NCBI RefSeq assembly: GCF_002224285.1 | Contig: NZ_CP022436.1 | Coordinates: forward strand, 2,604,001-2,668,000 | DNA length: 64,000 bases | Direction of reading: 5' to 3' | Origin: Arthrobacter sp. YN | Lineage (GTDB): Bacteria > Actinomycetota > Actinomycetes > Actinomycetales > Micrococcaceae | Shown here: positions 1-8,028 of the stretch, one piece after another | Layout: every line of letters begins with the position of its first letter | How positions within the stretch are numbered: position 1 is the stretch's first letter | Position numbers and translations under genes: made by a program | The notes under the pieces: model-generated | Told to the model about the DNA's origin: nothing | Database searches by the model: none | The model's input: the letters and a program-made list of their open reading frames with translations, nothing else

Positions 1-71
1 ATTGCAGAACTGGCGTTTAAATTAAAAGTAGGTATGGTGATAGTGAAGCACCTAGGAATGGAGTGATTGGA

Positions 72-206
72 TTGTCAGGAAAGTCCCCAAACGGAGCAAA
101 GTCGAAAAAGTCTGGAAAGACCATATTGGAGAAGCGTGCGGAAAAGAGGGCAAAGGCTGAGGGTAGCGAAAACGTCTTCTCCAAACCGCGAAAGAACCAG
201 AGGTAG
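72..206 (+). CDS. small basic hypothetical protein (44 aa, TTG start)
   Basis: A 44-residue, strongly basic protein with a TTG start and the opening residues LSGKSPNGAKSKKSGKTILE. GGAG at 60-63 lies 8 bases before the TTG, a good ribosome binding site. Lysine/arginine-rich and lacking hydrophobic segments, it is probably cytoplasmic and possibly nucleic-acid or ribosome associated. That is inference. Short proteins with a central GKT(I/L)xEKRAxK run are, as I recall, common hypotheticals in Arthrobacter relatives. It competes with an overlapping frame (67-285) whose translation looks like random Arg/Ser sequence, so this frame is preferred. Function unknown. Confidence 0.6.
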   Translation: MSGKSPNGAKSKKSGKTILEKRAEKRAKAEGSENVFSKPRKNQR

Positions 207-281
207 CCATAGGTCCGGCAAGTCCTCGCAAGGACGGATCAGACGTGATGGATTAATCGTTGAGGTTATGAAAGTGCATCA

Positions 282-632
282 ATGAAACAAAAAGTCTTGG
301 CACTTATTGTGCCTGCCCGGATATCTTCACCCATTGGATTGGAATGGATTGGGTATGGTCTGGACCTTCGGCAGAAATTGGTAAAAGGTAATGTCGGGAC
401 AATTAACGGAAGGGGTTGGCACGTTTTCCTGAATGATGAGGCCGAGTTCATTCCCCTGCCCCTTAACCCGCGCGCAGAGGTGTTGATCCGCGAAGCGGGC
501 CTTCAGGTTGAGGACACCATCAGTGGCGACGCAATCTTCCTCGGCCATGCAAGCAACGGTGAGGACACCTGCGTCCCGGAACACTTGTTGACCATGGCGG
601 AGCGCCTCTTCGAGACCCGTTTGGCGGCCTAG
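282..632 (+). CDS. hypothetical protein, DUF3846-like
   Basis: A 116-residue protein of unknown function. The centre holds an asparagine/aspartate-rich stretch (FLNDEAEFIPLPLNPRAEVL, about residues 49-68) followed by a GDAIFLG strand near residue 82. This layout resembles the DUF3846 family, small proteins often seen near mobile or plasmid genes; the assignment comes from pattern memory only. The first 150 bases are AT-richer than the surrounding DNA. No signal peptide or membrane segment is visible. A weak GAAAG precedes the ATG by about 7 bases. It is not obviously in an operon with poxB, which begins 83 bases downstream. Confidence 0.6.
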   Translation: MKQKVLALIVPARISSPIGLEWIGYGLDLRQKLVKGNVGTINGRGWHVFLNDEAEFIPLPLNPRAEVLIREAGLQVEDTISGDAIFLGHASNGEDTCVPEHLLTMAERLFETRLAA

Positions 633-715
633 TGGCCATCCAGCCGATGCAAAGGCAATCCGACTATATTTGGCCATGTCAGCCCACCACCATCCTCTGA
701 GGGAGTCTGCACACT

Positions 716-2464
716 ATGGCCAAGGAACTCGCCACCCAGCTCATCGAACAACTCCAGGCTGCCGGCGTGCAGCGGATCTACGGAATCGTTGGTGACAGCC
801 TCAACCCGATCGTGGACGCTGTTCGCCAGACCGGGGGTTCGGCGAAGGGAGGCATCGACTGGATCCATGTCCGCCACGAGGAGGCGGCAGCTTTCGCCGC
901 AGCTGCGGAGGCGCAATTAACCGGCAGGCTTGCCGTCTGCGCAGGATCGTGCGGCCCCGGCAATTTGCACTTGATCAACGGCCTGTACGATGCCAACCGC
1001 ACTGGAGCCCCGGTGCTGGCCATCGCCTCGCATATCCCCAGCAAGCAGATCGGCAGCGGCTTCTTCCAGGAAACGCATCCGGACCGGCTGTTTACGGAAT
1101 GCTCGGTGTATTCGGAATTGATCAGTACCGCCGAGCAGGCACCACGGGTCATGCACAGTGCCATCCAGAACGCCATTGCCCTCAGGGGAGTCTCGGTGGT
1201 CACCCTCCCGGGCGACATCGCCGGCCTCGAAGCCACGGTCCCCACGCCGGCGCCTGCCACCTTCCGGCCCGCAACAGTGGTGCCCGATCCTGCGAGCGTC
1301 CAGGACTTGGCCAAGGCCATTAACGACGCCGATAAGGTGGCTGTTTTCGCCGGTGCCGGCGTTGCAGGGGCCCACAGGGAACTCATGGCGCTGGCAGAGC
1401 TCATCAAAGCTCCCATTGGCCACTCCCTCCGGGGCAAGGACTTTGTTCAATACGACAATCCGTTCGACATTGGCATGACCGGGTTGCTCGGCTACGGTGC
1501 TGCAGCGGAGGGCATCGAGGACGCAGACCTGCTGATCCTGCTGGGTACCGACTTCCCCTACGATCAATTCCTCCCGGATACCCGGACAGCCCAAGTGGAC
1601 CGGGCCGCGCAGCGGCTGGGCCGGCGGACCGACGTCGATATTGCCGTCCACGGCGACGTCCTGCCAACCCTTCAAGCGCTGCTGCCACTGATCCAAGCGA
1701 AGAAGAACCGCCGGTTCCTGGATCAGATGCTCAAGAAGCACGACCGCCTGATGAACAAAGCCGTGGGCGCCTACACCCGCAAAGTGGAGAAGAAGCAGCC
1801 GATACACCCCGAGTACGCTGCCTCCTTGCTGGACCAGGTTGCAGCAGAGGACGCCATCTTCACGGCTGACACCGGCATGTGCAACGTCTGGACCGCGCGC
1901 TACATCAACCCGTTGGGCACGCGGCGACTGATCGGTTCCTTCCTTCACGGCTCCATGGCCAACGCCCTGCCGCACGCGATTGGTGCGCAAGTGGCATATC
2001 CCGGCCGGCAGGTGGTTTCAGTCTCCGGTGATGGCGGCCTGTCCATGTTGCTGGGTGAGCTCATCACGGTTGCCGCGCACAAGTTGCCCGTGAACGTGGT
2101 GGTGTTCAACAACTCCACCCTGGGCATGGTCAAGCTGGAGATGCTGGTGGACGGGCTCCCTGACTTCGGCGTGGACGTCCCGGACGCAAACTACGCCGGG
2201 GTTGCCAAGGCGTTGGGCTTCCACGCAGTGCGCGTCACGGATCCAGCGGACATCGAGGCTGCGTACCGGGAGGCGTTTGCACACCCTGGACCGTCACTGG
2301 TGGAGCTCATCACGGATCCGAACGCCCTGTCCATTCCGCCGAAGATCTCGGGGTCCCAGGTGATTGGATTTGCTACTGCCATGTCCAAAGTGGTCCTGAA
2401 CCGGGGTGCAGGCGAGGCCGTGAGCATGGCCCGCAGCAACCTGCGCAACATCCCGCGGCGCTGA
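716..2464 (+). CDS. poxB: pyruvate dehydrogenase (quinone), PoxB-type ThDP enzyme
   Basis: Thiamine diphosphate- and FAD-dependent enzyme that decarboxylates pyruvate to acetate and CO2 and passes electrons to membrane quinones. At 582 residues it matches the family length (E. coli PoxB has 572). The N-terminal pyrimidine-binding domain includes GIVGDSLNPIVDAVR and the catalytic-glutamate region RHEEAAAFAAAAEA near residue 55. The middle domain (about 185-330) is FAD/Rossmann-like. The C-terminal domain carries the ThDP motif, GDGG near residue 438 through NN near 464. Related acetolactate synthases and oxalyl-CoA decarboxylases share this fold, but the IYGIVGDSLNP opening is typical of PoxB. 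It is monocistronic and converges tail to tail with the UvrA-like gene, one base separating the two stops. Confidence 0.92.
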   Translation: MAKELATQLIEQLQAAGVQRIYGIVGDSLNPIVDAVRQTGGSAKGGIDWIHVRHEEAAAFAAAAEAQLTGRLAVCAGSCGPGNLHLINGLYDANRTGAPVLAIASHIPSKQIGSGFFQETHPDRLFTECSVYSELISTAEQAPRVMHSAIQNAIALRGVSVVTLPGDIAGLEATVPTPAPATFRPATVVPDPASVQDLAKAINDADKVAVFAGAGVAGAHRELMALAELIKAPIGHSLRGKDFVQYDNPFDIGMTGLLGYGAAAEGIEDADLLILLGTDFPYDQFLPDTRTAQVDRAAQRLGRRTDVDIAVHGDVLPTLQALLPLIQAKKNRRFLDQMLKKHDRLMNKAVGAYTRKVEKKQPIHPEYAASLLDQVAAEDAIFTADTGMCNVWTARYINPLGTRRLIGSFLHGSMANALPHAIGAQVAYPGRQVVSVSGDGGLSMLLGELITVAAHKLPVNVVVFNNSTLGMVKLEMLVDGLPDFGVDVPDANYAGVAKALGFHAVRVTDPADIEAAYREAFAHPGPSLVELITDPNALSIPPKISGSQVIGFATAMSKVVLNRGAGEAVSMARSNLRNIPRR

Positions 2465-2465
2465 C

Positions 2466-4988
2466 TCACTGCCGGAACGCGGCAGCCAGGTACGGGGCCG
2501 TCCGACTTTCCGTTGAGCGCGCGACGACGGCGGGCGGGCCGGTGGCGATCACCTTGCCACCTGCGTCGCCGCCGCCGGGACCCAAATCGATCACCCAATC
2601 TGCGTCCGCCACCACGGCCATTTCGTGCTCCACCACGATCACGGTGTTGCCGGCGTCGACGAGCCTGTGAAGCTGCTTCATCAGCAACTGCACGTCAGCG
2701 GGGTGCAATCCCGTGGTGGGTTCGTCCAGCAGGTACAGGGTGTGCCCGCGCTGGACGCGCTGAAGTTCGGTGGCGAGTTTAATGCGTTGGGCTTCGCCGC
2801 CGGACAGCTCCGTGGCAGGCTGCCCCAACCTGAGGTAACCCAGTCCGACTTCCTGCAAAGTTTGCAGGCTTCGCGAGACGGACGGGAGATCCGAGAGGAA
2901 CCCGGACGCTGTCGAAACGGTCATGCCCAGGACCTCGGCGATCGTCCGGCCACGGTAGGTAACTTCCAGGGTCTCCGGGTTAAAACGGGAACCGTTGCAC
3001 TCGGGGCAAGGGCCGTAGCTTCCTGGCAGGAACAGCAACTCCACCGCCACGAAACCTTCTCCCTGGCACGTTTCGCAGCGACCCCCGGCGACGTTGAACG
3101 AGAACCTTCCTGCACCGAAACCCCGGGCGCGGGCGCCGGCAGTGGCCGCGAATTCCTTCCGCACACCATCGAAAAGGCCCGTATAGGTGGCCAGGTTGGA
3201 GCGCGGCGTGCGGCCGATGGGCCTCTGGTCCACTTTCACGAGGCGATCGAGATGGTGCAGCCCGGACACGGCCGCAGTCCCCGTTGCCGCGGCGGGCGAC
3301 CCGCTGTCCGTGGACTCCGGATGCAATTCGGCGCTGACAACATCGGCCAGAACCTGGCTGACCAACGTGGACTTACCCGAGCCGGAAACGCCCGTCACAG
3401 CTGTGAGTACACCCAGGGGAAAATCGACCGCAAGCCCGCGGAGGTTGTGCCGGGTGATTCCTCGAAGCTCCAGCGATTCATCCCATGAGCGGGCCGCACC
3501 TTTACCCGCACTGCTGCCGTCAGGGAAAAGGAAGGGCCTGGTTACAGAGTCCGGCACATCTTCCAGACCGCCCACGGGACCGCTGTAGAGGACCTGCCCG
3601 CCGCCCTCTCCGGCATGCGGTCCGACATCCACCAACCAATCGGCGGCCCGGACGAAGTCCATGTTGTGCTCCACAACAAACACCGAGTTCCCGGACGCCT
3701 TGAGCTGGTTGAGCACCTCAAGCAGGGGTTCGGCATCAGCTGGATGAAGCCCGGCGGACGGTTCGTCCAGCACGTAAATGACGCCGAACAACCCGGAGCG
3801 CAGCTGCGTGGCAATCCTGAGCCTTTGCATCTCGCCGGGGGAGAGCGTGGGTGTTGCGCGCCCCAGTGCCAGGTAGCCCAGGCCAAGGTCCAGGAGCACG
3901 GTAACCCTGGCGAGCAGGTCCCGCGTGATGGCGACTGCCACCTCGTTGCTTTCTCCGGACGTCTGGGTACGGGACGCCGTACCCGCGGCGGTGAGCTCGG
4001 CGGTGGGCCTGATGATCTCTGCCAGTTGGGTCATTGGCAGGGCGTTGAGCTCTGCGATGGTCTTTCCGGCGAAGGTGACTGCGAGCGCGTCTGGCCTGAG
4101 TCCGCTGCCGTCGCACCGTGGGCATCGGCCGGTCTCCATGAACCGCAGGACCCGGTCCCGCATGGTGGTGCTCTTGGAGTCCGCGAGTGTGTGGAGGACG
4201 TAGCTTTTGGCGCTCCAGAACCGTCCTTTGTAGGGTTTGGCAACGCGGTCGCGTTGGGGTGTCACTTCCACCACCGGCTGTTCCTCAGTGAAGAGAATCC
4301 AGTGTCGGTCCTTTTTCGGCAGTTTTTTCCACGGTGTGTCCACGTCGTAGCCCAGGTGGGTGAGGATGTCCCGGAGGTTCTTGCCTTGCCAGGCGCCCGG
4401 CCACGCGGCTATGGCGCCGTCGCGGATGCTGAGGGAGGGGTCGGGAACCAAGGATGATTCGCTGACGGTGTGCGCAACGCCCAGGCCGTGGCACTCGGGG
4501 CATGCTCCGGCGGCGGTGTTGGGGGAGAATGCGTCTGAGTCCAGTTGCTTGGCGCCTTGCGGGTAACGCCCGGCCCGGGAGAACAGCATGCGCAGCGAGT
4601 TGGAGAGGGTTGTCACTGTGCCCACGCTGGAACGTGCGGTCGCGGTGCCGCGGCGTTGTTGGAGCGCGACGGCGGGTGGCAGCCCGGTGATGGTCTCCAC
4701 CTTGGGGTTGTGGCCCTGTTGGATCAGGCGGCGGGCGTAGGGAGCCACGGATTCGAAGTAGCGGCGCTGTGCTTCGGCAAAGATGGTGCCGAAGGCGAGG
4801 GAGGATTTTCCGGATCCGGAGACGCCGGTGAAGGCGACGATCGCATCCCTGGGCACGTCCACGTCAACGGTGCGGAGGTTGTTTTCGCGTGCTCCCCGTA
4901 CTCGGACGAAGCCATCCTCGGGGTCGGTAGACGGCGTTGCCGGCACCTCGGGAACGGGCCGCTGGGAATTTGTCAGTACACTGTCCAT
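2466..4988 (-). CDS. class II UvrA-like excinuclease ATPase (UvrA2)
   Basis: ABC-type DNA-damage-recognition ATPase of 840 residues, about 100 shorter than housekeeping UvrA. It has two nucleotide-binding modules, with Walker A loops GVSGSGKSSLAF (about residue 55) and GVSGSGKSTLV (about 530), two ABC signatures (SPGEMQRLRIA and SGGEAQRIKLA), and zinc-finger cysteines (CPECHGLG, later CETCQGEG and CPECNGSR). The short region after the first Walker A and the reduced size match UvrA2/DrrC-type proteins, which lack the UvrB-binding domain and are tied to DNA-intercalating-drug tolerance (established for the family). The exact role here is inferred. The ATG at 4988 gives the expected N-terminus. 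Confidence 0.88.
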   Translation of the reverse strand: MDSVLTNSQRPVPEVPATPSTDPEDGFVRVRGARENNLRTVDVDVPRDAIVAFTGVSGSGKSSLAFGTIFAEAQRRYFESVAPYARRLIQQGHNPKVETITGLPPAVALQQRRGTATARSSVGTVTTLSNSLRMLFSRAGRYPQGAKQLDSDAFSPNTAAGACPECHGLGVAHTVSESSLVPDPSLSIRDGAIAAWPGAWQGKNLRDILTHLGYDVDTPWKKLPKKDRHWILFTEEQPVVEVTPQRDRVAKPYKGRFWSAKSYVLHTLADSKSTTMRDRVLRFMETGRCPRCDGSGLRPDALAVTFAGKTIAELNALPMTQLAEIIRPTAELTAAGTASRTQTSGESNEVAVAITRDLLARVTVLLDLGLGYLALGRATPTLSPGEMQRLRIATQLRSGLFGVIYVLDEPSAGLHPADAEPLLEVLNQLKASGNSVFVVEHNMDFVRAADWLVDVGPHAGEGGGQVLYSGPVGGLEDVPDSVTRPFLFPDGSSAGKGAARSWDESLELRGITRHNLRGLAVDFPLGVLTAVTGVSGSGKSTLVSQVLADVVSAELHPESTDSGSPAAATGTAAVSGLHHLDRLVKVDQRPIGRTPRSNLATYTGLFDGVRKEFAATAGARARGFGAGRFSFNVAGGRCETCQGEGFVAVELLFLPGSYGPCPECNGSRFNPETLEVTYRGRTIAEVLGMTVSTASGFLSDLPSVSRSLQTLQEVGLGYLRLGQPATELSGGEAQRIKLATELQRVQRGHTLYLLDEPTTGLHPADVQLLMKQLHRLVDAGNTVIVVEHEMAVVADADWVIDLGPGGGDAGGKVIATGPPAVVARSTESRTAPYLAAAFRQ

Positions 4989-5215
4989 TTCTATGACTCT
5001 AGCGGCGTTCGCGGCTGGTCGCTTCGATGGGGCCTGCTTCCAGCCTCGGCGCTAAGGGGCGGGAATGATGAAATCGTGCCTACCGGCAGGTGCCGCTTTG
5101 ATGTGGTGGTCGAGGGATCCGCGCGCTCCACTCCGAACTGAAACTGATCAAGAAGAACTGATCCGGGCCACTCAAACGCTAGTGCATGAGGGTCCCCAGG
5201 AGGACAATGCGGATC

Positions 5216-5617
5216 ATGGCTGACGAAACCCTGGATGAACAGCGCACCAACGAGAACGTGGTCAAGCGGCTGATCGACTGCATCAACAATCGTCGTATCG
5301 AGGTCATGGATGAGCTGTTCCATGACGACGCCGTGATGCATTGGCCTCAATCCGGGGAAGTGGTTCGCGGGGCGGAGAACCGCAGGGCCATCTACAGTGC
5401 CTTCCCGCAACTCCCCACCATTACGCCGCGCCGCCTCCTGAGCGGCGGCAACCTGGTGACGGCTGAGGCCTTGCTGGACTATGGCGGACCTGCCTATGAG
5501 ACGGTCTTCATCTTCGAATTCCGCGACGGCAGGATTGCCAAGGAAACCGCCTACTGGAGCGAAGCCTTCCAAGCTCCAGAGTGGCGCGCGCAGTGGGTTG
5601 AGGACACCAAGGCCTAG
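5216..5617 (+). CDS. nuclear transport factor 2 family (SnoaL-like) protein
   Basis: A 133-residue cone-shaped NTF2-fold protein. It has an N-terminal helix ending NVVKRLIDCINNRRIEVMDELFHDDAVMHWP, a central GGNLVTAEALLDYGG strand pair, and the terminal FIFEFRDGRIAKETAYWSEAFQAPEWRAQWVE that typifies SnoaL-like/ketosteroid-isomerase relatives. No substrate can be assigned. AGGAGG at 5198-5203 is only 3 bases before an in-frame ATG at 5207 and 12 before the ATG at 5216; I chose the latter, but 5207 is possible. It stands alone, convergent with arfB. Confidence 0.75.
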   Translation: MADETLDEQRTNENVVKRLIDCINNRRIEVMDELFHDDAVMHWPQSGEVVRGAENRRAIYSAFPQLPTITPRRLLSGGNLVTAEALLDYGGPAYETVFIFEFRDGRIAKETAYWSEAFQAPEWRAQWVEDTKA

Positions 5618-5645
5618 TCAGGCTCGGTGTCGCCCGCAATCTGCG

Positions 5646-6065
5646 CTACTCGGTTGGAGGCCGGCGTCGTTGCTGCTTGGTGGCGGACCTGAGTTCCTTG
5701 GCTGCGCGGTGCCGGCGGGCCGAGCCGCGGGTGGGTTTGGAGGGGCGGCGAATGGCTTCCGGGACAAGGCCCGTCCTGACGATGTCAGCAAGTTTGGCCA
5801 GTGCGATCTCGCGGTTGCGCAGCTGTGACCGCTCCTCGGCGGCCGACACTGTGATCACTCCGTCAACGAGTCTCGGCCCCAGGCGCCTGAGCAGCAGCTG
5901 GAGCTGCCCATCCGTCAGGGCCGCCGTTTTAGCAACGTTCCACATCAGTTCGGCCCGGCTGTCAGTGGTGTTGACGTGCTGGCCACCGGGTCCCGACGAC
6001 CGCGAAAACCGCCAGGACAACTCCGAGGCGGGAACCGTCACTGTGGGGGAGATATCCAGGTCCAT
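5646..6065 (-). CDS. arfB: alternative ribosome-rescue peptidyl-tRNA hydrolase ArfB
   Basis: Ribosome-rescue factor that enters the empty A site of stalled ribosomes and hydrolyses peptidyl-tRNA. The catalytic GGQ tripeptide sits at residues 27-29 in the RSSGPGGQHVNTTDSRAEL block shared with class I release factors. The 139-residue length and lysine/arginine-rich C-terminal tail (about 105-139, needed to enter the mRNA channel) match ArfB/YaeJ. It lacks the codon-reading domain of RF1/RF2. It is transcribed away from the iron-uptake operon; the 100-base gap between them holds the iron box. Confidence 0.92.
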   Translation of the reverse strand: MDLDISPTVTVPASELSWRFSRSSGPGGQHVNTTDSRAELMWNVAKTAALTDGQLQLLLRRLGPRLVDGVITVSAAEERSQLRNREIALAKLADIVRTGLVPEAIRRPSKPTRGSARRHRAAKELRSATKQQRRRPPTE

Positions 6066-6139
6066 GACTCAAGCCTTGCACGCCCTGAGCCTTCCGGAGT
6101 CAGCGAGTGCAGGGACATCCCCCGACACGGTTTTAGAAA

Positions 6140-6158
6140 TTAGGTAAGCCTAAGCTAA
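6140..6158 (+). promoter_or_regulatory. DtxR/IdeR-type iron box
   Basis: The 19-mer TTAGGTAAGCCTAAGCTAA matches the DtxR/IdeR consensus TTAGGTTAGSCTAACCTAA at 17 of 19 positions. It lies just upstream of a siderophore-type ABC importer, exactly where an iron-dependent repressor should bind. It ends 11 bases before the GTG start of the ATPase gene and overlaps a TANNNT -10-like hexamer (TAATCT at 6156-6161). Binding by an IdeR/DtxR protein is inferred; its gene is not in this window. Confidence 0.85.
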
Positions 6159-6169
6159 TCTTTCGTTTT

Positions 6170-6994
6170 GTGATTGAACAGAGTGAACTTTCCGGGCTTG
6201 AAGCCACAGACCTGGTCCTCCGCTACGGAGACAAGGACGTGGTGCACGGTGCCGGGCTCCGCCTGGAGCCAGGCCGCATCGTGGCCTTGGTGGGTCCGAA
6301 CGGCAGCGGCAAGTCCACGCTGCTCCGTGCGCTCGCCCGGCTGCATGAGGCCTCCTCCGGAACTATCAGGGTCCGGCCTGACGGTGGAGAAGCATCGGAT
6401 GCGCTGATGATGAAGCGCAGTGACTTCGCCCGCCATGTAACGTTGCTGTCGCAGAGCCGGCCCGTGCCGCACGGACTGAGCGTTCGTGACGTCGTGGAGT
6501 TCGGCCGCCATCCGTACCGCGGACGGTGGCGTGCTGCCGATCCCGAGGGACCCGCTGCTGTCCACCGCGCCATGGAGCTGACAGGCGTAGCTGAACTTGC
6601 TGATCGTGGTGTCCAGGAACTTTCCGGCGGGCAACTGCAACGGGTGTGGTTGGCAAGCTGCCTGGCCCAGGACACGTCGGTGTTGCTCCTCGATGAACCA
6701 ACCAACCACCTGGACCTCCGGTACAAGGTGGAGATCTTTGACCTGGTGTACGACCTCGCCCGCGTCCACGGTGTGGCGATTGGCGTGGTCCTGCACGACC
6801 TCGATGAAGCCGCAGCGCTGGCCGACCACGTGGTGGTTCTCTCGGAGGGTCGGATTGCAGCAGCGGGCCCAGCCCACGAAGCCCTCGACGCAGCGCTGTT
6901 GAGCGACGTCTATTCAATCCCCATCGTGACCCACACTGATCCGCTGACCGGCAGGCTGCGCACCCGCGCGGTGGGCCGGCACAACGACAGTTGA
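6170..6994 (+). CDS. iron-siderophore ABC transporter ATP-binding protein
   Basis: Cytoplasmic ATPase of a FecCD-type iron(III)-siderophore or heme importer, 274 residues. It has Walker A GPNGSGKSTLLRAL (about residue 43), ABC signature LSGGQLQRVWLA (about 150), Walker B SVLLLDEPTNHLDLRYK (about 170) and an H-loop histidine in GVVLHDLDEAA. It is the first gene of a three-gene operon with the binding lipoprotein and fused permease. No Shine-Dalgarno precedes the GTG and a -10-like TAATCT ends 8 bases upstream, so the mRNA may be leaderless. The iron box implies derepression in low iron. The transported siderophore cannot be inferred. Confidence 0.92.
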   Translation: MIEQSELSGLEATDLVLRYGDKDVVHGAGLRLEPGRIVALVGPNGSGKSTLLRALARLHEASSGTIRVRPDGGEASDALMMKRSDFARHVTLLSQSRPVPHGLSVRDVVEFGRHPYRGRWRAADPEGPAAVHRAMELTGVAELADRGVQELSGGQLQRVWLASCLAQDTSVLLLDEPTNHLDLRYKVEIFDLVYDLARVHGVAIGVVLHDLDEAAALADHVVVLSEGRIAAAGPAHEALDAALLSDVYSIPIVTHTDPLTGRLRTRAVGRHNDS

Positions 6995-7038
6995 AGACTT
7001 CCAATACAACGTCAGCACCCCAACACGAAAGGGACCCC

Positions 7039-8019
7039 GTGTCCATGAAGATCCACAAGGCATTGGCTGCCACTGCTGCCCTGGCAGTCCTGCTCACCGG
7101 CTGCGGTACTACTGAAGGACCTGCCAGCCAGGCGTCCAACACCGCCGCTGCCGGCGAAGCCATCACCGTGACCGACGCCCGCGGCACCGAGGTCAAGCTC
7201 GACGGCCCAGCCAAGCGCGTGGTGGGCACGGAATGGAACGTGGTGGAGAACCTGACCACCCTCGGCGTCATGCCGGTAGGCGTTGCAGACGTCAAGGGCT
7301 ACAGTGCCTGGGTTACCGCCGGCAAGCTGGACAGCACTCCCACGGACATCGGAACCCGCAACGAGCCCAGCTTCGACACCATCGCGTCCCTCGATCCTGA
7401 CCTGATCGTGGCGACCACTGATCTTGCCGAACCAGTCATCAAGCAGCTCGAAGAGTTGGCTCCCGTTGTTGTGGTGAAGTCCGCCGATGGCAGCCGCCAA
7501 ATTGCGCAGGCTGAAGACAACTTGAAGCTGGTCGCCAAGGCAACCGGCACGGAGAAGAAGGCTGACGAGGCCATCGCAGCTTTTGATGCCGCTGTCATCA
7601 AGGGCAAAGCTGAATTTGAGAAGGCCGGCCTTGGCGGTGCCCGCGTGGCGTTCGCCGACGGCTGGGTTGCTGACGGCAAGGTTTCCATCCGCCCCTACAC
7701 CAAGGGCTCCCTGCTGGCTGACATCAATACCGAACTGGGACTCGTCGACCCTTGGACAGTTGAAGGCGACCCTGCGTACGGCTTGGGCTCCACGGACGTC
7801 GAAGGCCTGACTGCCCTCAATGCCGACCACTTTGTGTACATCACCAACAGTGCCGACGGTGACTTCACCGAGCAGTTGACCGACAACGCCGTGTGGAAGT
7901 CCCTTCCGTTCGTGACCTCCGGCAACGTGCACCGCCTTTCTGATGGCATCTGGATGTTCGGTGGCCCTGCCTCGATGACCCAGTATGTCGACGCGATCGT
8001 CGCGTCCCTCACCAAGTAG
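7039..8019 (+). CDS. iron-siderophore substrate-binding lipoprotein
   Basis: Membrane-anchored periplasmic-type binding protein of the TroA/FecB (class III) fold that captures ferric siderophore and delivers it to the permease. The N-terminus MKIHKALAATAALAVLLTGC is a lipoprotein signal with the lipobox LTGC, followed by a Ser/Ala/Gly-rich linker. Typical motifs follow: PKRVVGTEWNVVENLTTLGVMPVG, a long central helix, then HFVYITN and the closing HRLSDGIWMFGGP. An in-frame TTG at 6991 overlaps the upstream stop, but AAAGGGA immediately upstream and the signal peptide favour the GTG at 7039 (ATG 7045 is also possible). Second gene of the operon. Confidence 0.88.
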   Translation: MSMKIHKALAATAALAVLLTGCGTTEGPASQASNTAAAGEAITVTDARGTEVKLDGPAKRVVGTEWNVVENLTTLGVMPVGVADVKGYSAWVTAGKLDSTPTDIGTRNEPSFDTIASLDPDLIVATTDLAEPVIKQLEELAPVVVVKSADGSRQIAQAEDNLKLVAKATGTEKKADEAIAAFDAAVIKGKAEFEKAGLGGARVAFADGWVADGKVSIRPYTKGSLLADINTELGLVDPWTVEGDPAYGLGSTDVEGLTALNADHFVYITNSADGDFTEQLTDNAVWKSLPFVTSGNVHRLSDGIWMFGGPASMTQYVDAIVASLTK

Positions 8020-8028
8020 TCCTACCCC

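Noticed and set aside
917..1990. Long open frame antisense to poxB
   Set aside because: High GC keeps antisense frames open; the translation has no family motifs while poxB is complete on the other strand.
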